Origin: Sphingobium sp.
Lineage (GTDB): Bacteria; Pseudomonadota; Alphaproteobacteria; Sphingomonadales; Sphingomonadaceae
NCBI GenBank assembly: GCA_023266575.1
Contig: JAHFPV010000001.1
Coordinates: forward strand, 283,152-347,151
Reading direction: 5' to 3'
Length of the DNA stretch: 64,000 nt
Shown: piece by piece, positions 1-9,368 of the stretch
How positions within the stretch are numbered: position 1 is the first letter of the stretch
Layout: every line of letters starts with the position of its first letter
Notes under the pieces: model-generated
What the model was told of the DNA's origin: nothing
Seen by the model: only the letters and a program-made list of their open reading frames with translations
Database searches by the model: none
Program-made: the position numbers and the translations under genes

Positions 1-1
1 T

Positions 2-1708
2 CTGTTTCTGGCAGGGGCGATCGGCCTGACATTGTGGCTGACCGCGACCTTCCTGTGGCATGTTACCTACCGGCAGGGGATCAGCCTGGCGGTTATCCTG
101 TTCCTGGATCAGGATTTCCCCGCGCTCATCGTCCCGCTGCTTTTGCTGGCGCTTGCCGCGCCCTTTGCCGAAGGGCGCGGGATCATACTGCCGCGACCGA
201 CTGCGCGGATCGTCGTGCCTTTGATCGTGCTGATGGGGCTGGCCGCCTGGGCGGGCCATTATGCCCTGTTTCAGGATTATGCCATTTCCCGCGATGAGGA
301 GGTCGCCCGTTTCGCCGCCGCCTATATGCGCGAAGGGCTTTTTGCGCGCCCGATCCCGGTCGAATGGGAACCCTATCGCCGCGCGATCATGCCCGAATTC
401 TTCTCGCCCTTCGGCGCGGCGGATTATTGGACGGCCGCCTATCTGCCGGTGAACAGTGCGATCCAGGCGCTGTTCTGGCAATTGGGCGATCCCAATATGG
501 CGGGACCGGTGTTGCTCTTCACCGGGCTGTTCGCGCTCTGGCGCGTGGCGCTGCATCTGATGCCCGATCGCCCCGATGCGGTGTGGGTGACGGTGCTGCT
601 GGGCTGTTCGTCCAGCCAGTTGTGGATCACGGCGATGACGCCCTATGCCATGACCGGCCATTTTGCGCTCAACATGGTGTGGCTGGCGCTGGTGCTGCGC
701 GGCGGCGTGATCGGCCATGTCAGCGCGGGCCTCGTCGCGCTGGTCGCGGCGGGGCTGCACCAGTGGCATTTCCCGCCAATCTTCATCGCCCCCTTCATCC
801 TGTGGATGCTGCTTGCCCGCCGCTGGACGGTCGCGGCCTTCCACGCGCTGACCTTGGTGGCGATCGTCATCGTCTGGGCCAAGATCTGGCCCGCCTTCCT
901 GCTCGATATGCTGGGCGCACCCGCCGATGTGCGCCCGTCCGCCGGGGTAGCGGACAAAGTCGGCAGCCTGTTCCAGCGGCTGGGCGATCGCTGGCAACCA
1001 CTGGTCAATCTCAGCCGGTTCGTCGCCTGGAATAACATATTGATGGTCCCGCTGGCCGCGCTCGGCATCGCTGCGATGCGCTGGAGGCGGGCGATCCTGG
1101 GGCAGGAGATCGCGCTGCCGCTGGCGCTTGGCTGTGTCGCGGGGTGTGCGCTGGCGCTGGCACAGGGCTATGGATGGGGCTTTCGCTATGCTCATGGCTA
1201 TATCGGCCCCTTTTGCCTCTTGGCAGGCCTTGGCTGGGCGCGCTTCCGGCCGCAGGGCGCTCTCAGGCCGTTGCTTGTCGGCCTGTTCATCACCGGCCTT
1301 GCCAGCATCTTCCTGGTCTGGCGCACCCACGCATTCGTTGCGCCTTATGCCGCCAGCCACCGGCTGATCGATTCCAGCCAGGCCGATGTCGTGCTGGTCG
1401 ATCCGCGCGGCGGCCTCTACGTCACGGATCTGGTGCGTGGCCGCAACGGCGTGCCGGGCAAGCCGATGGTGATGAATCTGGGGATGCTGACGCTCGATCA
1501 GGTTGACGAACTCTGCGCATCCTATGTCGTCGAACTGTTCGACCGCGCCGAATTCCGGCCGCTGGGCGTGCCGCTGGCGCGCTGGAATCTGGGCCGGATG
1601 GACGCCCTGCGCGCGCATATGAAGGAAGAGGGCTGTGACAAGCCGGTCCAGCCGCCGTTGCCCGAAACATTCGAGGATGCGCTCAATGCAGCGGACAACG
1701 CCATGTGA
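2..1708 (+). CDS. Multi-spanning membrane protein, GT-C glycosyltransferase-like (5' partial)
   Basis: The frame is open to the left edge, so the N-terminus lies outside the window; a TTG at 32 is probably internal. The protein has about ten hydrophobic segments and ends in a soluble tail of roughly 130 residues. An acidic SRDEE motif follows an early membrane segment, as in the first periplasmic loop of GT-C (ArnT/GT39-type) sugar transferases. It is a clear paralogue of the membrane protein at 14878-16611, sharing YLPVN, ALWR, GLHQ, RFVAW and GWG(F/Y)RY blocks in the same order. Transfer of a lipid-linked sugar to a surface glycan is inferred from fold and neighbourhood; the substrate is unknown. 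Confidence 0.7.
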   Translation: MFLAGAIGLTLWLTATFLWHVTYRQGISLAVILFLDQDFPALIVPLLLLALAAPFAEGRGIILPRPTARIVVPLIVLMGLAAWAGHYALFQDYAISRDEEVARFAAAYMREGLFARPIPVEWEPYRRAIMPEFFSPFGAADYWTAAYLPVNSAIQALFWQLGDPNMAGPVLLFTGLFALWRVALHLMPDRPDAVWVTVLLGCSSSQLWITAMTPYAMTGHFALNMVWLALVLRGGVIGHVSAGLVALVAAGLHQWHFPPIFIAPFILWMLLARRWTVAAFHALTLVAIVIVWAKIWPAFLLDMLGAPADVRPSAGVADKVGSLFQRLGDRWQPLVNLSRFVAWNNILMVPLAALGIAAMRWRRAILGQEIALPLALGCVAGCALALAQGYGWGFRYAHGYIGPFCLLAGLGWARFRPQGALRPLLVGLFITGLASIFLVWRTHAFVAPYAASHRLIDSSQADVVLVDPRGGLYVTDLVRGRNGVPGKPMVMNLGMLTLDQVDELCASYVVELFDRAEFRPLGVPLARWNLGRMDALRAHMKEEGCDKPVQPPLPETFEDALNAADNAM

Positions 1709-1714
1709 AGCGGG

Positions 1715-3412
1715 CTACTGCCCCTTCACATAGACCCGCTTGCCGCCAATCCATGTTTCCAGCACCTGTGTGGCGCGAATGTCCGCCGCCTGCGCCGTCG
1801 AAATATCCCGGTCGATCAGCAGGAAATCCGCCCGCTGCCCCGGCACCAGACTGCCAAAGCGTTTCTCCGCAAACCCGGCATAGGCCGCCTGCCGGGTGAA
1901 GCCATCCAGCGCCGCCTCGAAACTTACCCTTTGCTGCGGCAACCAGCCGCCGACCGGCTCGCCCTTGGCGTCCTCGCGGCTCATGGCGACGGCGATGCCT
2001 GCAAAGGGGTTGGGGCTTTCCACCGGCACGTCGGACCCAAAGGCCAGCGGCACGCGATTGTCGAGCATCGCCTTCCATGCATAGGCACCCGCCAGCCGCG
2101 CCTCGCCCAGGCGCGCGGTCGCCATGCGCCAGTCCGACGCTTCATGCACCGGCTGCATCGATGCGACGATGCCGAACTGGGCAAAGCGGGGCAGGTCGGC
2201 CGGGCTGACGATCTGCGCATGTTCGATCCGCCAGCGTCGGTCGCCCTTATAGGTTTCCGCCAATTCCTGAATCGCGTCGAGTATCTCGCTATTCGCCGCG
2301 TCGCCGATGGCATGGGTGGCGATCTGGAAATTGTCCATCGCCGCCCGGCTCATGATGTTGCGCAATTGGGTGTCGGGGATCATCGGCAGGCCGCGCTGGC
2401 CCGGCGCATCGGCATAGTCGGCCTTGAGCCACGCCCCGCTCGACCCCAGCGCGCCGTCCAGCACCAGCTTGATCCCGCCCAGCCGCAGCCGGTCGTCATA
2501 CAGCCATGGCGTCGGTTCCGGCCCGGCGATCAGCGTCATATTCTCCAGCCCGGCGGCATAGGCCATGATCCGTACGCGCAGCGCCCCGCGATCGGCCGAG
2601 CGGCGGAATGCCTGCCAATCCTCTATGCTGGTCCCCATGTCGGCAATACCGGTGATGCCGGTCGCCAGCAGCGCGCGCTGCGCCTTTTCAAAGGCGATGT
2701 CGCGGTCCTTGGGCGCAGGCTCGGGAACGACCTTGGCGATCAGGTCCATCGCCTTGTCCACGAATACGCCAGCCGGCTTGCCCGCTGCCATTTCGATTCG
2801 ACCCCCGGCAGGCGCTTTGGTCGCGGCCGTCACGCCAGCCGCACGGATCGCGGCGCTGTTGGCCCAGCCAGCATGGCCATCGATCCGCTCCAGCCACACC
2901 GGAATATCGCTGACTGCCGCGTCCAGATCAGCCGCCGTCGGGAATCGACCCAGCCCCCATTGTTCCTGATTCCAGCCCGTGCCGATGATCCATTTGCGTC
3001 CCGCGCCATCCTGCGCATAGGCCCGGATTTTCGCCTGCGCTTCTGCCAGCGATGTCGTATTGGACAGGTCGAGCGTGATGAGGGACAGGCCCAAGCCCAT
3101 GACATGGCCATGGGCGTCGATCAGGCCGGGGATCAGCGTCTTGCCGCCTGCATCCATCCTGAACGACAGCCCCTTGGGCCGTTCGGGCCAGGGCTGGCCA
3201 CGCTTGGGCTTTTTGGGTTTATATTCCGGCTCCTGATAGCGGTCAGGCAGCAATTTTTCGACCTTGCCATCATCGTCGATCAGCAATGCGCGGAAATGCA
3301 CGATCTTGCCATTGGGATCGACCGCCATGCCGTTCACATTGTCGATCACGCCGGACGCGAAGGCGGGGAGGGTGAAGGTCATGGCGGCGAGGGCAATCAC
3401 CCACCTCGCCAA
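1715..3412 (-). CDS. Secreted amidohydrolase (YtcJ-like, amidohydrolase family 3)
   Basis: About 565 residues. The chosen TTG start at 3412 has an AGGAAG ribosome site six bases upstream and gives a good signal peptide ending AFAS-G; the ATG at 3382 would remove most of it. The frame stays open further upstream, but that part runs through a repeat and antisense to the next gene. The metal-site DAHGHV motif lies near residue 110, followed by conserved blocks of YtcJ-type hydrolases (IGDAANSEIL, IEHAQIVSP, FGSDVPVESPNPF). Members hydrolyse C-N bonds of amides or cyclic amides. The substrate is unknown and periplasmic action is inferred. It converges on the preceding gene with a 6-bp gap. Confidence 0.85.
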   Translation of the reverse strand: MARWVIALAAMTFTLPAFASGVIDNVNGMAVDPNGKIVHFRALLIDDDGKVEKLLPDRYQEPEYKPKKPKRGQPWPERPKGLSFRMDAGGKTLIPGLIDAHGHVMGLGLSLITLDLSNTTSLAEAQAKIRAYAQDGAGRKWIIGTGWNQEQWGLGRFPTAADLDAAVSDIPVWLERIDGHAGWANSAAIRAAGVTAATKAPAGGRIEMAAGKPAGVFVDKAMDLIAKVVPEPAPKDRDIAFEKAQRALLATGITGIADMGTSIEDWQAFRRSADRGALRVRIMAYAAGLENMTLIAGPEPTPWLYDDRLRLGGIKLVLDGALGSSGAWLKADYADAPGQRGLPMIPDTQLRNIMSRAAMDNFQIATHAIGDAANSEILDAIQELAETYKGDRRWRIEHAQIVSPADLPRFAQFGIVASMQPVHEASDWRMATARLGEARLAGAYAWKAMLDNRVPLAFGSDVPVESPNPFAGIAVAMSREDAKGEPVGGWLPQQRVSFEAALDGFTRQAAYAGFAEKRFGSLVPGQRADFLLIDRDISTAQAADIRATQVLETWIGGKRVYVKGQ

Positions 3413-3427
3413 TCCGCGCTTCCTTCT

Positions 3428-3507
3428 GTCATCCCGGACTTGATCCGGGATCCAGGACGCCACGCACAGCGCGGGAGACTCTGGATCCTGACTTTCGTCA
3501 GGATGAC
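3428..3507. repeat. Intergenic composite inverted repeat
   Basis: Outer arms GTCATCC (3428-3434) and GGATGAC (3501-3507) enclose two small hairpins (CCCGGA/TCCGGG and CCTGA/TCAGG) and a GATCCAG/CTGGATC pair, giving a cruciform-like structure of about 80 bases. It sits between two genes on the same strand. It resembles the palindromic intergenic elements common in sphingomonad genomes. Confidence 0.75.
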
Positions 3508-3525
3508 GACACAGCAAGATACTGC

Positions 3526-4395
3526 TCACGCCCGCGTAATCCTTCGCACCAATGCGCTGGTATCCTGCCGGTTGCCGCCCAGCGCCTGCACATCGGCGTA
3601 GAATTGATCGACCATCGCGGTCACCGGCAGGGTTGCGCCATTGGCCCGCGCTTCTTCCAGTGCCAGCCCCAGATCCTTGCGCATCCAGTCGACCGCAAAG
3701 CCGAAATCGAAACTGTCCTGCGCCATCGTTTTCCAGCGATTGTCCATCTGCCAGCTTTGCGCCGCGCCGCCCGAAATCGCCTCGAACACCGCGTCCAGGT
3801 CCAGTTCCGCAGCTTGTGCAAAGCGCAAAGCTTCGGCCAGTCCCTGCAACACGCCGCCGATGCAGATCTGATTCACCATCTTGGTCGTCTGGCCCGCGCC
3901 TGCGCCACCGACATGGACGATTCGCGCGGCATAGGCGTTCATGACGATCTTTGCGGCAGTGACTGCCGGTTCGCTGCCCCCGCACATGATCGACAGCTTG
4001 CCATTTTCAGCCCCCGCCTGACCGCCCGATACCGGCGCATCGACGCTATGGATGCCGCGGCTTTCGCCCTCCACGAACAATTGCCGCGCGATCCGCGCCG
4101 ACACTGTGGTGTGGTCGATGAACAGTCCGCCCGGCTTCATCGTGCGGAATGCGCCTTCGCGGCCCAGCGTCACCTGGCTAAGATCATCGTCGGTGCCGAC
4201 GCAGCTGATGACGATGTCCGCTTCCTCCGCTGCCTTGGCCGGACTGATCGCGACCATGCCGCCATAGGCCTCCGCCCAGCTTTTCGCCTTGCCGATGGAG
4301 CGATTGTAAACGGTGAGGCTATGCCCCGCCTTTGCCAGATGGCCTGCGATCGGGCCGCCCATGACGCCCAGGCCGATAAACGCGATATTAGCCAT
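3526..4395 (-). CDS. NAD(P)-dependent oxidoreductase, 3-hydroxyisobutyrate dehydrogenase family
   Basis: 289 residues, normal for the family. The start at 4395 places the Rossmann motif GLGVMGGP at residues 7-14. The substrate loop DAPVSGG and the catalytic-lysine segment GQTTKMVNQ are intact. Family members oxidise beta-hydroxyacids such as 3-hydroxyisobutyrate, tartronate semialdehyde or related compounds. The sequence does not decide between them, and no other valine-degradation gene is visible. It is divergent from threonine ammonia-lyase. Confidence 0.88.
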   Translation of the reverse strand: MANIAFIGLGVMGGPIAGHLAKAGHSLTVYNRSIGKAKSWAEAYGGMVAISPAKAAEEADIVISCVGTDDDLSQVTLGREGAFRTMKPGGLFIDHTTVSARIARQLFVEGESRGIHSVDAPVSGGQAGAENGKLSIMCGGSEPAVTAAKIVMNAYAARIVHVGGAGAGQTTKMVNQICIGGVLQGLAEALRFAQAAELDLDAVFEAISGGAAQSWQMDNRWKTMAQDSFDFGFAVDWMRKDLGLALEEARANGATLPVTAMVDQFYADVQALGGNRQDTSALVRRITRA

Positions 4396-4492
4396 ATGCC
4401 CCGTATATTTACTGCGCCAGACCCAGCCATAGGGCCAGTTTTCCGACAGTGCCAGTTTCTTCACGCGCAATTTTCCGCTAGGGGGCGGCTCC

Positions 4493-5740
4493 ATGAACAG
4501 CTTAGCCAAGATAGAGAGCGCCTTGCCGCTGCCGATAACCGTCGATGACATTCTTGCCGCGCGGACCCGGATTGCCGGTTCCATCGTCAAGACGCCGACG
4601 CTGATTAGTCAGACGCTCTCCAACATGCTGGGCTGCAACGTCTATCTGAAATTCGAAAATCTCCAGTTCACCGCCGCCTATAAGGAGCGCGGTGCGCTCA
4701 ACCGCCTGCTGCAACTGGATGATGCGGCCAAGGCGAAGGGCGTCATCGCCGCGTCGGCGGGTAACCATGCGCAGGGGCTGGCCTATCATGGCAAGCGGCT
4801 GGGCGTGCCCGTCACCATCGTCATGCCCACGACGACGCCCACGGTGAAGATCACCCAGACGCAGGGCCATGGCGCGACCGTGGTGCAATATGGCGAGAAA
4901 TTCGACGACGCCTATGCCCATGCCCGGTTGCTGGAGGTGGAGCAGGGCTTGACCTTCATCCATCCCTTTGACGAGCCGGACATCATGGCGGGGCAGGGGA
5001 CGGTTGCGCTCGAAATGCTGGAGGATGCGCCGGAAATCGACACGCTGGTCATCCCGATCGGCGGCGGTGGCCTGTTTTCCGGCATGGCGACAGCGGCGCG
5101 GGCGATGAAGCCCGACATCCGTCTGATCGGTGTGCAGGCCGAACTATATCCGTCCATGTATGATTTCATCAAAGGCGAAACCCTTGCCTGCGACGGCGAT
5201 ACGCTGGCGGAGGGCATCGCGGTCAAGCAACCGGGCGAACTGACCCGCCGCTTCGTCGAGCGGCTGGCGGACGACGTGCTGCTGGTTACCGAACGGCGGC
5301 TGGAAGAGGCGCTGAGCCTGCTGCTCCAGATCGAAAAGACCGTGGTGGAAGGGGCAGGGGCCGCGGGCCTTGCAGCGCTGCTGACCTATCGCGAACAATT
5401 TGTCGGGCGCAATGTCGGGCTGATCCTGACCGGTGGCAATATCGATACGCGGCTGCTGGCCAATGTGCTGCTGCGCGACCTTGCCCGGTCGGGCCGTCTG
5501 GCGCGGCTGCGGATCATCCTGCAGGACCGACCCGGCGCGCTGTTTCATGTTGCCAAGATTTTCGATCAGGAAGCGGTCAATATCCTTGAACTGGCGCACC
5601 AGCGCATTTTCACCAACCTGCCAGCCAAGGGGCTGAGCCTGGACGTCGAGTGCGAAACCCGTGATCGCGCCCATCTCCAGCGGCTGATCGCGGCACTGGG
5701 CGAGGCGGGCTATGAGGTCGCGCCGATTGAGGTCGCCTGA
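4493..5740 (+). CDS. ilvA: Threonine ammonia-lyase with C-terminal ACT domain
   Basis: 415 residues. This PLP enzyme deaminates threonine to 2-oxobutanoate, the first committed step to isoleucine. The cofactor lysine is K64 in AAYKERGA, where most homologues have SFKxRGA. The phosphate-binding GGGGLFSG and SAGNHAQG motifs are intact. Residues from about 330 form one ACT domain (RPGALFHVAKIF), as in the short 400-residue class rather than the long E. coli IlvA with two ACT-like modules. A GGGGGCGG stretch precedes the ATG. The ACT domain suggests amino-acid feedback. A catabolic TdcB-like role cannot be excluded. Confidence 0.93.
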   Translation: MNSLAKIESALPLPITVDDILAARTRIAGSIVKTPTLISQTLSNMLGCNVYLKFENLQFTAAYKERGALNRLLQLDDAAKAKGVIAASAGNHAQGLAYHGKRLGVPVTIVMPTTTPTVKITQTQGHGATVVQYGEKFDDAYAHARLLEVEQGLTFIHPFDEPDIMAGQGTVALEMLEDAPEIDTLVIPIGGGGLFSGMATAARAMKPDIRLIGVQAELYPSMYDFIKGETLACDGDTLAEGIAVKQPGELTRRFVERLADDVLLVTERRLEEALSLLLQIEKTVVEGAGAAGLAALLTYREQFVGRNVGLILTGGNIDTRLLANVLLRDLARSGRLARLRIILQDRPGALFHVAKIFDQEAVNILELAHQRIFTNLPAKGLSLDVECETRDRAHLQRLIAALGEAGYEVAPIEVA

Positions 5741-5853
5741 TACACGAACAGCAGTTTACTTTTCGTGGTAAACGCTCTTTTCATAGGGACGCGGCAACGG
5801 CATAGTCGGGACATGATCCACCCGCGCCGCCGCCACGAAGGGGATATTGGAGC

Positions 5854-6672
5854 GTGACTGCACCTTTTCGGTTTCCCCGTTTCTTCGTGACCAATCCTTC
5901 GCCCTGCCCCTATCTGCCGGGGCGGAGCGAGCGGAAGGTGTTTACCGAGCTGAATGGGGACAATGCCGCTGAACTGAACGATGCGCTGGGCCGGATAGGC
6001 TTTCGTCGCAGCCAGAATGTCGCCTATCGCCCCAGTTGCGCCGACTGTTCGGCCTGTGTGTCGGTGCGGGTCGTTACGGATGAATTTCGCCCCAACGCGA
6101 CCCAGCGCAAGCTGATCCGCCGCAATAGCGACCTGACCGTCACCGCGTGCAAGCCCTGGTCGACCGAGGAGCAATATGCGCTGCTCCAGCGCTATCTGTC
6201 CGCGCGTCACCCCGGCGGCGGCATGACCGAGATGGACGAGATGGATTTTGCCGACATGGTCGAACAGACCCCGGTCGACAGCCATATCGTTGAATATCGC
6301 GAACCTGGCATTGACGGGCGCGTCGGTAAGCTGGTCGGTGCCTGTCTGACCGACCGGCAGGGCGACGGCCTGTCGATGATCTACAGCTTCTTCGACACTG
6401 AGTTGGACAATCGTCCGGGGCTGGGCAATTTCATTATCATGGACCATATCCTGCGCGCTTCGGCGGCGGGGCTGCCCTATGTGTATCTGGGCTATTGGGT
6501 CGATGGGTCGCAGCGGATGCAATATAAGGTCCGCTATCGCCCACTTGAAAAATTGAGCCGGGCTGGCTGGGTTCGCTTCGATCCTGATGAACAGGATCAG
6601 GCTATTCGTGACGTGGCCCAACGGGATGAACCCCCGCTGCCAGTCGAACTGGCGAGCATGTTTCGCAAATAG
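5854..6672 (+). CDS. bpt: Aminoacyl-tRNA-protein transferase (arginyl/leucyl, Ate/Bpt family)
   Basis: 272 residues from a GTG start. The N-terminal cysteine block PSCADCSAC and the C-terminal YLGYWVDGS and YKVRYRP blocks are typical of the Ate1/Bpt family. Bacterial members transfer leucine (Bpt) or arginine from charged tRNA to proteins with N-terminal Asp or Glu, marking them for ClpS/ClpAP degradation. The sequence alone does not tell which amino acid is used. GGAG lies just upstream of the start codon. Confidence 0.92.
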   Translation: MTAPFRFPRFFVTNPSPCPYLPGRSERKVFTELNGDNAAELNDALGRIGFRRSQNVAYRPSCADCSACVSVRVVTDEFRPNATQRKLIRRNSDLTVTACKPWSTEEQYALLQRYLSARHPGGGMTEMDEMDFADMVEQTPVDSHIVEYREPGIDGRVGKLVGACLTDRQGDGLSMIYSFFDTELDNRPGLGNFIIMDHILRASAAGLPYVYLGYWVDGSQRMQYKVRYRPLEKLSRAGWVRFDPDEQDQAIRDVAQRDEPPLPVELASMFRK

Positions 6673-6818
6673 CAGCCTGATTACATTGATTTCTGGCGAT
6701 TTTCATGCGCGCCAAGTAAATCCGACCAAAATGACAGGATGGTGAGGAGGTTATTTAACTTTCTGCGCTAGTCCTGCCATGATGAACGCAATGACGGCGA
6801 CATGGGCGGGGGCTGGCG

Positions 6819-9314
6819 ATGGATCGCTTTGCTGAACGCCGGTTTGACGACTTCCGGCGGGTGCTGGAAAACGGTCAACGCATTGATCATTCATTACCAT
6901 ATCGAAATGAAATACTCTTTTCGCCGGTCTTTGACCATCTGTCGCCTTCCGTGTCGCGCTGGATTGCTGATGCGCGGGGCCGGATATTGTCGACCGACCA
7001 GGATAGCGGTCTAACTGGTCGGACATGGCGCGCCTTGTTGGAGCGCGCAGACCGTCGCACCCTGCTGATGGCGGCGATTGCAGAGGAACAGCCACAGCCC
7101 CTGACCTTGCGCCTGCCGGGTGCTGACGGAGAGCGGCGCTGGTGCCTGATTCGTTTGCGGCGGATGACCGGTACGGATGCCCTTGTCCGCTATTATGGCA
7201 CGGTCGAGGATATTCACGATCGCCATGATCGTGACGCACGCGCGCTGCAAAGGGCGCTGGCCGAAAGCCGCGAACATTATCGCTGGTCGGTCGACCTCAG
7301 CCCGATGGTGCCATGGACTGCCGGACCTGACGGCGCGATCGAGGAAGTCGGGCCGCTGTGGCTGAACCTGACCGGCATGACAGCGCAGCAGGCGCTGGGG
7401 ACGGGCTGGCTTGCAGCACTGCACCCCGATGACCTGACCCGCACTGTCGCTGTGTGGAGCGCGCATCTGGAGTCCGGCGCGCCGATAGATGTCGATTATC
7501 GCATCCGGCTGCGCGACGGCGGCTATCGCTGGATGCGCGCCCGCGCAGCGGCGCGCCGCGATGCGCAGGGGCAGATCGTCCGCTGGTATGGGACGCTGGA
7601 GGATGTCCACGCACAAAAACTGGCCCAGCAGGCGTTGTCCGACAGCGAGGAACGTTCCCGCTTGGCTGTGCAGGCGGCGCGACTGGGCATTTGGGATTTC
7701 GACGCCACGACCGGGGAACGCCGCTGGTCGGCTGAATTTCGCCAGATGCTGGGCCTGAGCGAGGATCAGCCGGCGACCAGCGAACTGGCATTGTCGCTGG
7801 TCCATCCCGACGATCGCGAAACCCTGCGTGTCATGCTGGACGCGGTGGCGGCCGGGGCCGTGCCGCCGCATTTCGAGGCGACGCTGCGGGTCCACCGCGC
7901 CAATGATGGCGCCCTGCGCTGGATCAGGAGCAGTGGTTGGACCACGCGATCGGAATCGGGACGGGCGCTGCGCGTCATCGTCACTTTTCTGGATGTCACT
8001 GAACAGCGTGATGTGGAGGATCGCATCCGCTGGGCCGCCACGCATGACCCCATGACTCGCCTGCCCAACCGCGCCTTGTGGCAGGCGACGCTGGACGAGA
8101 TGGCGGAACGGCAGGCGCGCACCGGCAACCGCTTTGGCTTGTTGCTGCTCGATATTGACGATCTCAAGCGCACCAATGATTCGCTCGGCCATGATGCGGG
8201 GGACGCCCTGCTTTGCGCCTTTGCCCGGTGCCTTGCCGCCCTCGCGCCGCCCGATGCGGTGCTGGGGCGGCTGGGGGGCGACGAATTCGGCCTGATCGCG
8301 CCATCATTGACCGACGGCGCGGCGCTGGAGGCGTGGTGCGCCAAACTGATCGAGAGCCTGCGCATACCCCATGTCCACAATGGCCGATCGATCGATTGCG
8401 GGGTGAGCATTGGCGGCGCATTGTTCGGCGATCATGGCGACCGGGCGGCGGACCTGCTCAAGGCGGCCGACCTGGCGCTTTACGCGTCGAAAGCGTCCGG
8501 GCGTGGCCGTCTGACCCTGTTCCATTCCGACCTGCGGGCGCAGGCGCAGCAGCGCAGTTCGATGATCGGCATGGCAAGGAAGATCATCGCCGATCGGCTG
8601 GTCACCCCCTATTATCAGCCCAAGGTCGATATGCGCAGTGGCCGGGTGCTGGGCTATGAAGCGCTGTTGCGCTGGCACCATCCGCGTCTGGGCCTGCAAT
8701 TGCCGGGCAGCATAGCGGCGGGTTTTGAAAATGCTGAAATCGCCGTCGCGCTGACCGGGCAGATGCTCGACGCGGTGTTGCGCGATGTGCGCAACTGGTT
8801 GCAGGCCGGGCATGATCCCGGTCGGGTCGCGATCAATGCCTCCGCCGCGGATTTCGCCCGCGACGATTTCGCCGAACGCGTGCTGGAGCAACTCGCTTTG
8901 TTCGCGGTGCCGCCGGAGCATCTGGAAATAGAGGTGACCGAGACTGTTTTTCTGGGCCGGGGTGCGGGGCAGGTCGGGCGCGTATTGCGGCATTTTTCAG
9001 ATGCGGGAGTGCGCGTCGCGCTGGACGATTTCGGCACCGGCTTTGCCTCGCTCAGTCACCTGAAACAATATCCGGTCGATATCCTCAAAATCGATCGCAG
9101 CTTCGTGTCCAACATCGAACAGGATGCAGGTGACGCCGCGATCGTCGATGCCATCGTCAAGCTGGGCGGCAGTTTCGGCATGGATGTCGTCGCCGAAGGG
9201 GTGGAAAGCGCGGCCCAGGCCGATCGGCTGCTCGCCCATGGCTGCATCATCGGCCAGGGCTTTCACCTGGGCCGCCCGCAGCCCTTTGCCGTTATCACGC
9301 CACCCAGGGCATAA
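6819..9314 (+). CDS. PAS-PAS-PAS-GGDEF-EAL cyclic-di-GMP enzyme
   Basis: 831 residues with no membrane segment, so a cytoplasmic sensor. Three PAS-like modules lie at about 35-135, 150-265 and 275-395; the last two end in the EDVHAQ and LDVTEQ linkers typical of PAC motifs. The cyclase domain (405-565) has an intact GGDEF at 486-490, but the RxxD product-inhibition site is replaced by APPD. The phosphodiesterase domain (580-828) has EAL at 614-616 and the metal and catalytic segments NAS, EVTE, DDFGTG and KIDRSF. Both activities look possible. A GGGGG ribosome site precedes the ATG. Confidence 0.95.
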   Translation: MDRFAERRFDDFRRVLENGQRIDHSLPYRNEILFSPVFDHLSPSVSRWIADARGRILSTDQDSGLTGRTWRALLERADRRTLLMAAIAEEQPQPLTLRLPGADGERRWCLIRLRRMTGTDALVRYYGTVEDIHDRHDRDARALQRALAESREHYRWSVDLSPMVPWTAGPDGAIEEVGPLWLNLTGMTAQQALGTGWLAALHPDDLTRTVAVWSAHLESGAPIDVDYRIRLRDGGYRWMRARAAARRDAQGQIVRWYGTLEDVHAQKLAQQALSDSEERSRLAVQAARLGIWDFDATTGERRWSAEFRQMLGLSEDQPATSELALSLVHPDDRETLRVMLDAVAAGAVPPHFEATLRVHRANDGALRWIRSSGWTTRSESGRALRVIVTFLDVTEQRDVEDRIRWAATHDPMTRLPNRALWQATLDEMAERQARTGNRFGLLLLDIDDLKRTNDSLGHDAGDALLCAFARCLAALAPPDAVLGRLGGDEFGLIAPSLTDGAALEAWCAKLIESLRIPHVHNGRSIDCGVSIGGALFGDHGDRAADLLKAADLALYASKASGRGRLTLFHSDLRAQAQQRSSMIGMARKIIADRLVTPYYQPKVDMRSGRVLGYEALLRWHHPRLGLQLPGSIAAGFENAEIAVALTGQMLDAVLRDVRNWLQAGHDPGRVAINASAADFARDDFAERVLEQLALFAVPPEHLEIEVTETVFLGRGAGQVGRVLRHFSDAGVRVALDDFGTGFASLSHLKQYPVDILKIDRSFVSNIEQDAGDAAIVDAIVKLGGSFGMDVVAEGVESAAQADRLLAHGCIIGQGFHLGRPQPFAVITPPRA

Positions 9315-9320
9315 TGAAAA

Positions 9321-9346
9321 GGCCGCGCCCCTTGCAAGGCGCGGCC
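9321..9346. terminator. Rho-independent terminator between convergent genes
   Basis: A perfect 9-bp GC-rich stem, GGCCGCGCC (9321-9329) with GGCGCGGCC (9338-9346), has an 8-nt loop. AAAA precedes it and TTT follows shortly after. It begins six bases after the stop of the GGDEF-EAL gene and faces the RcnB-like gene, so it could serve both directions. Confidence 0.75.
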
Positions 9347-9368
9347 CTGATTTGTCGCCCTCAAGCGC

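Noticed and set aside
1931-3601. 556-codon open frame on the plus strand
   Set aside because: Antisense to the amidohydrolase, which has a signal peptide, metal-site motifs and the right length.
3413-3985. Upstream extension of the amidohydrolase frame
   Set aside because: The extra ~190 codons pass through the 3428-3507 repeat and antisense to the dehydrogenase gene, with no family similarity. The TTG at 3412 with a ribosome site and signal peptide explains the true start.
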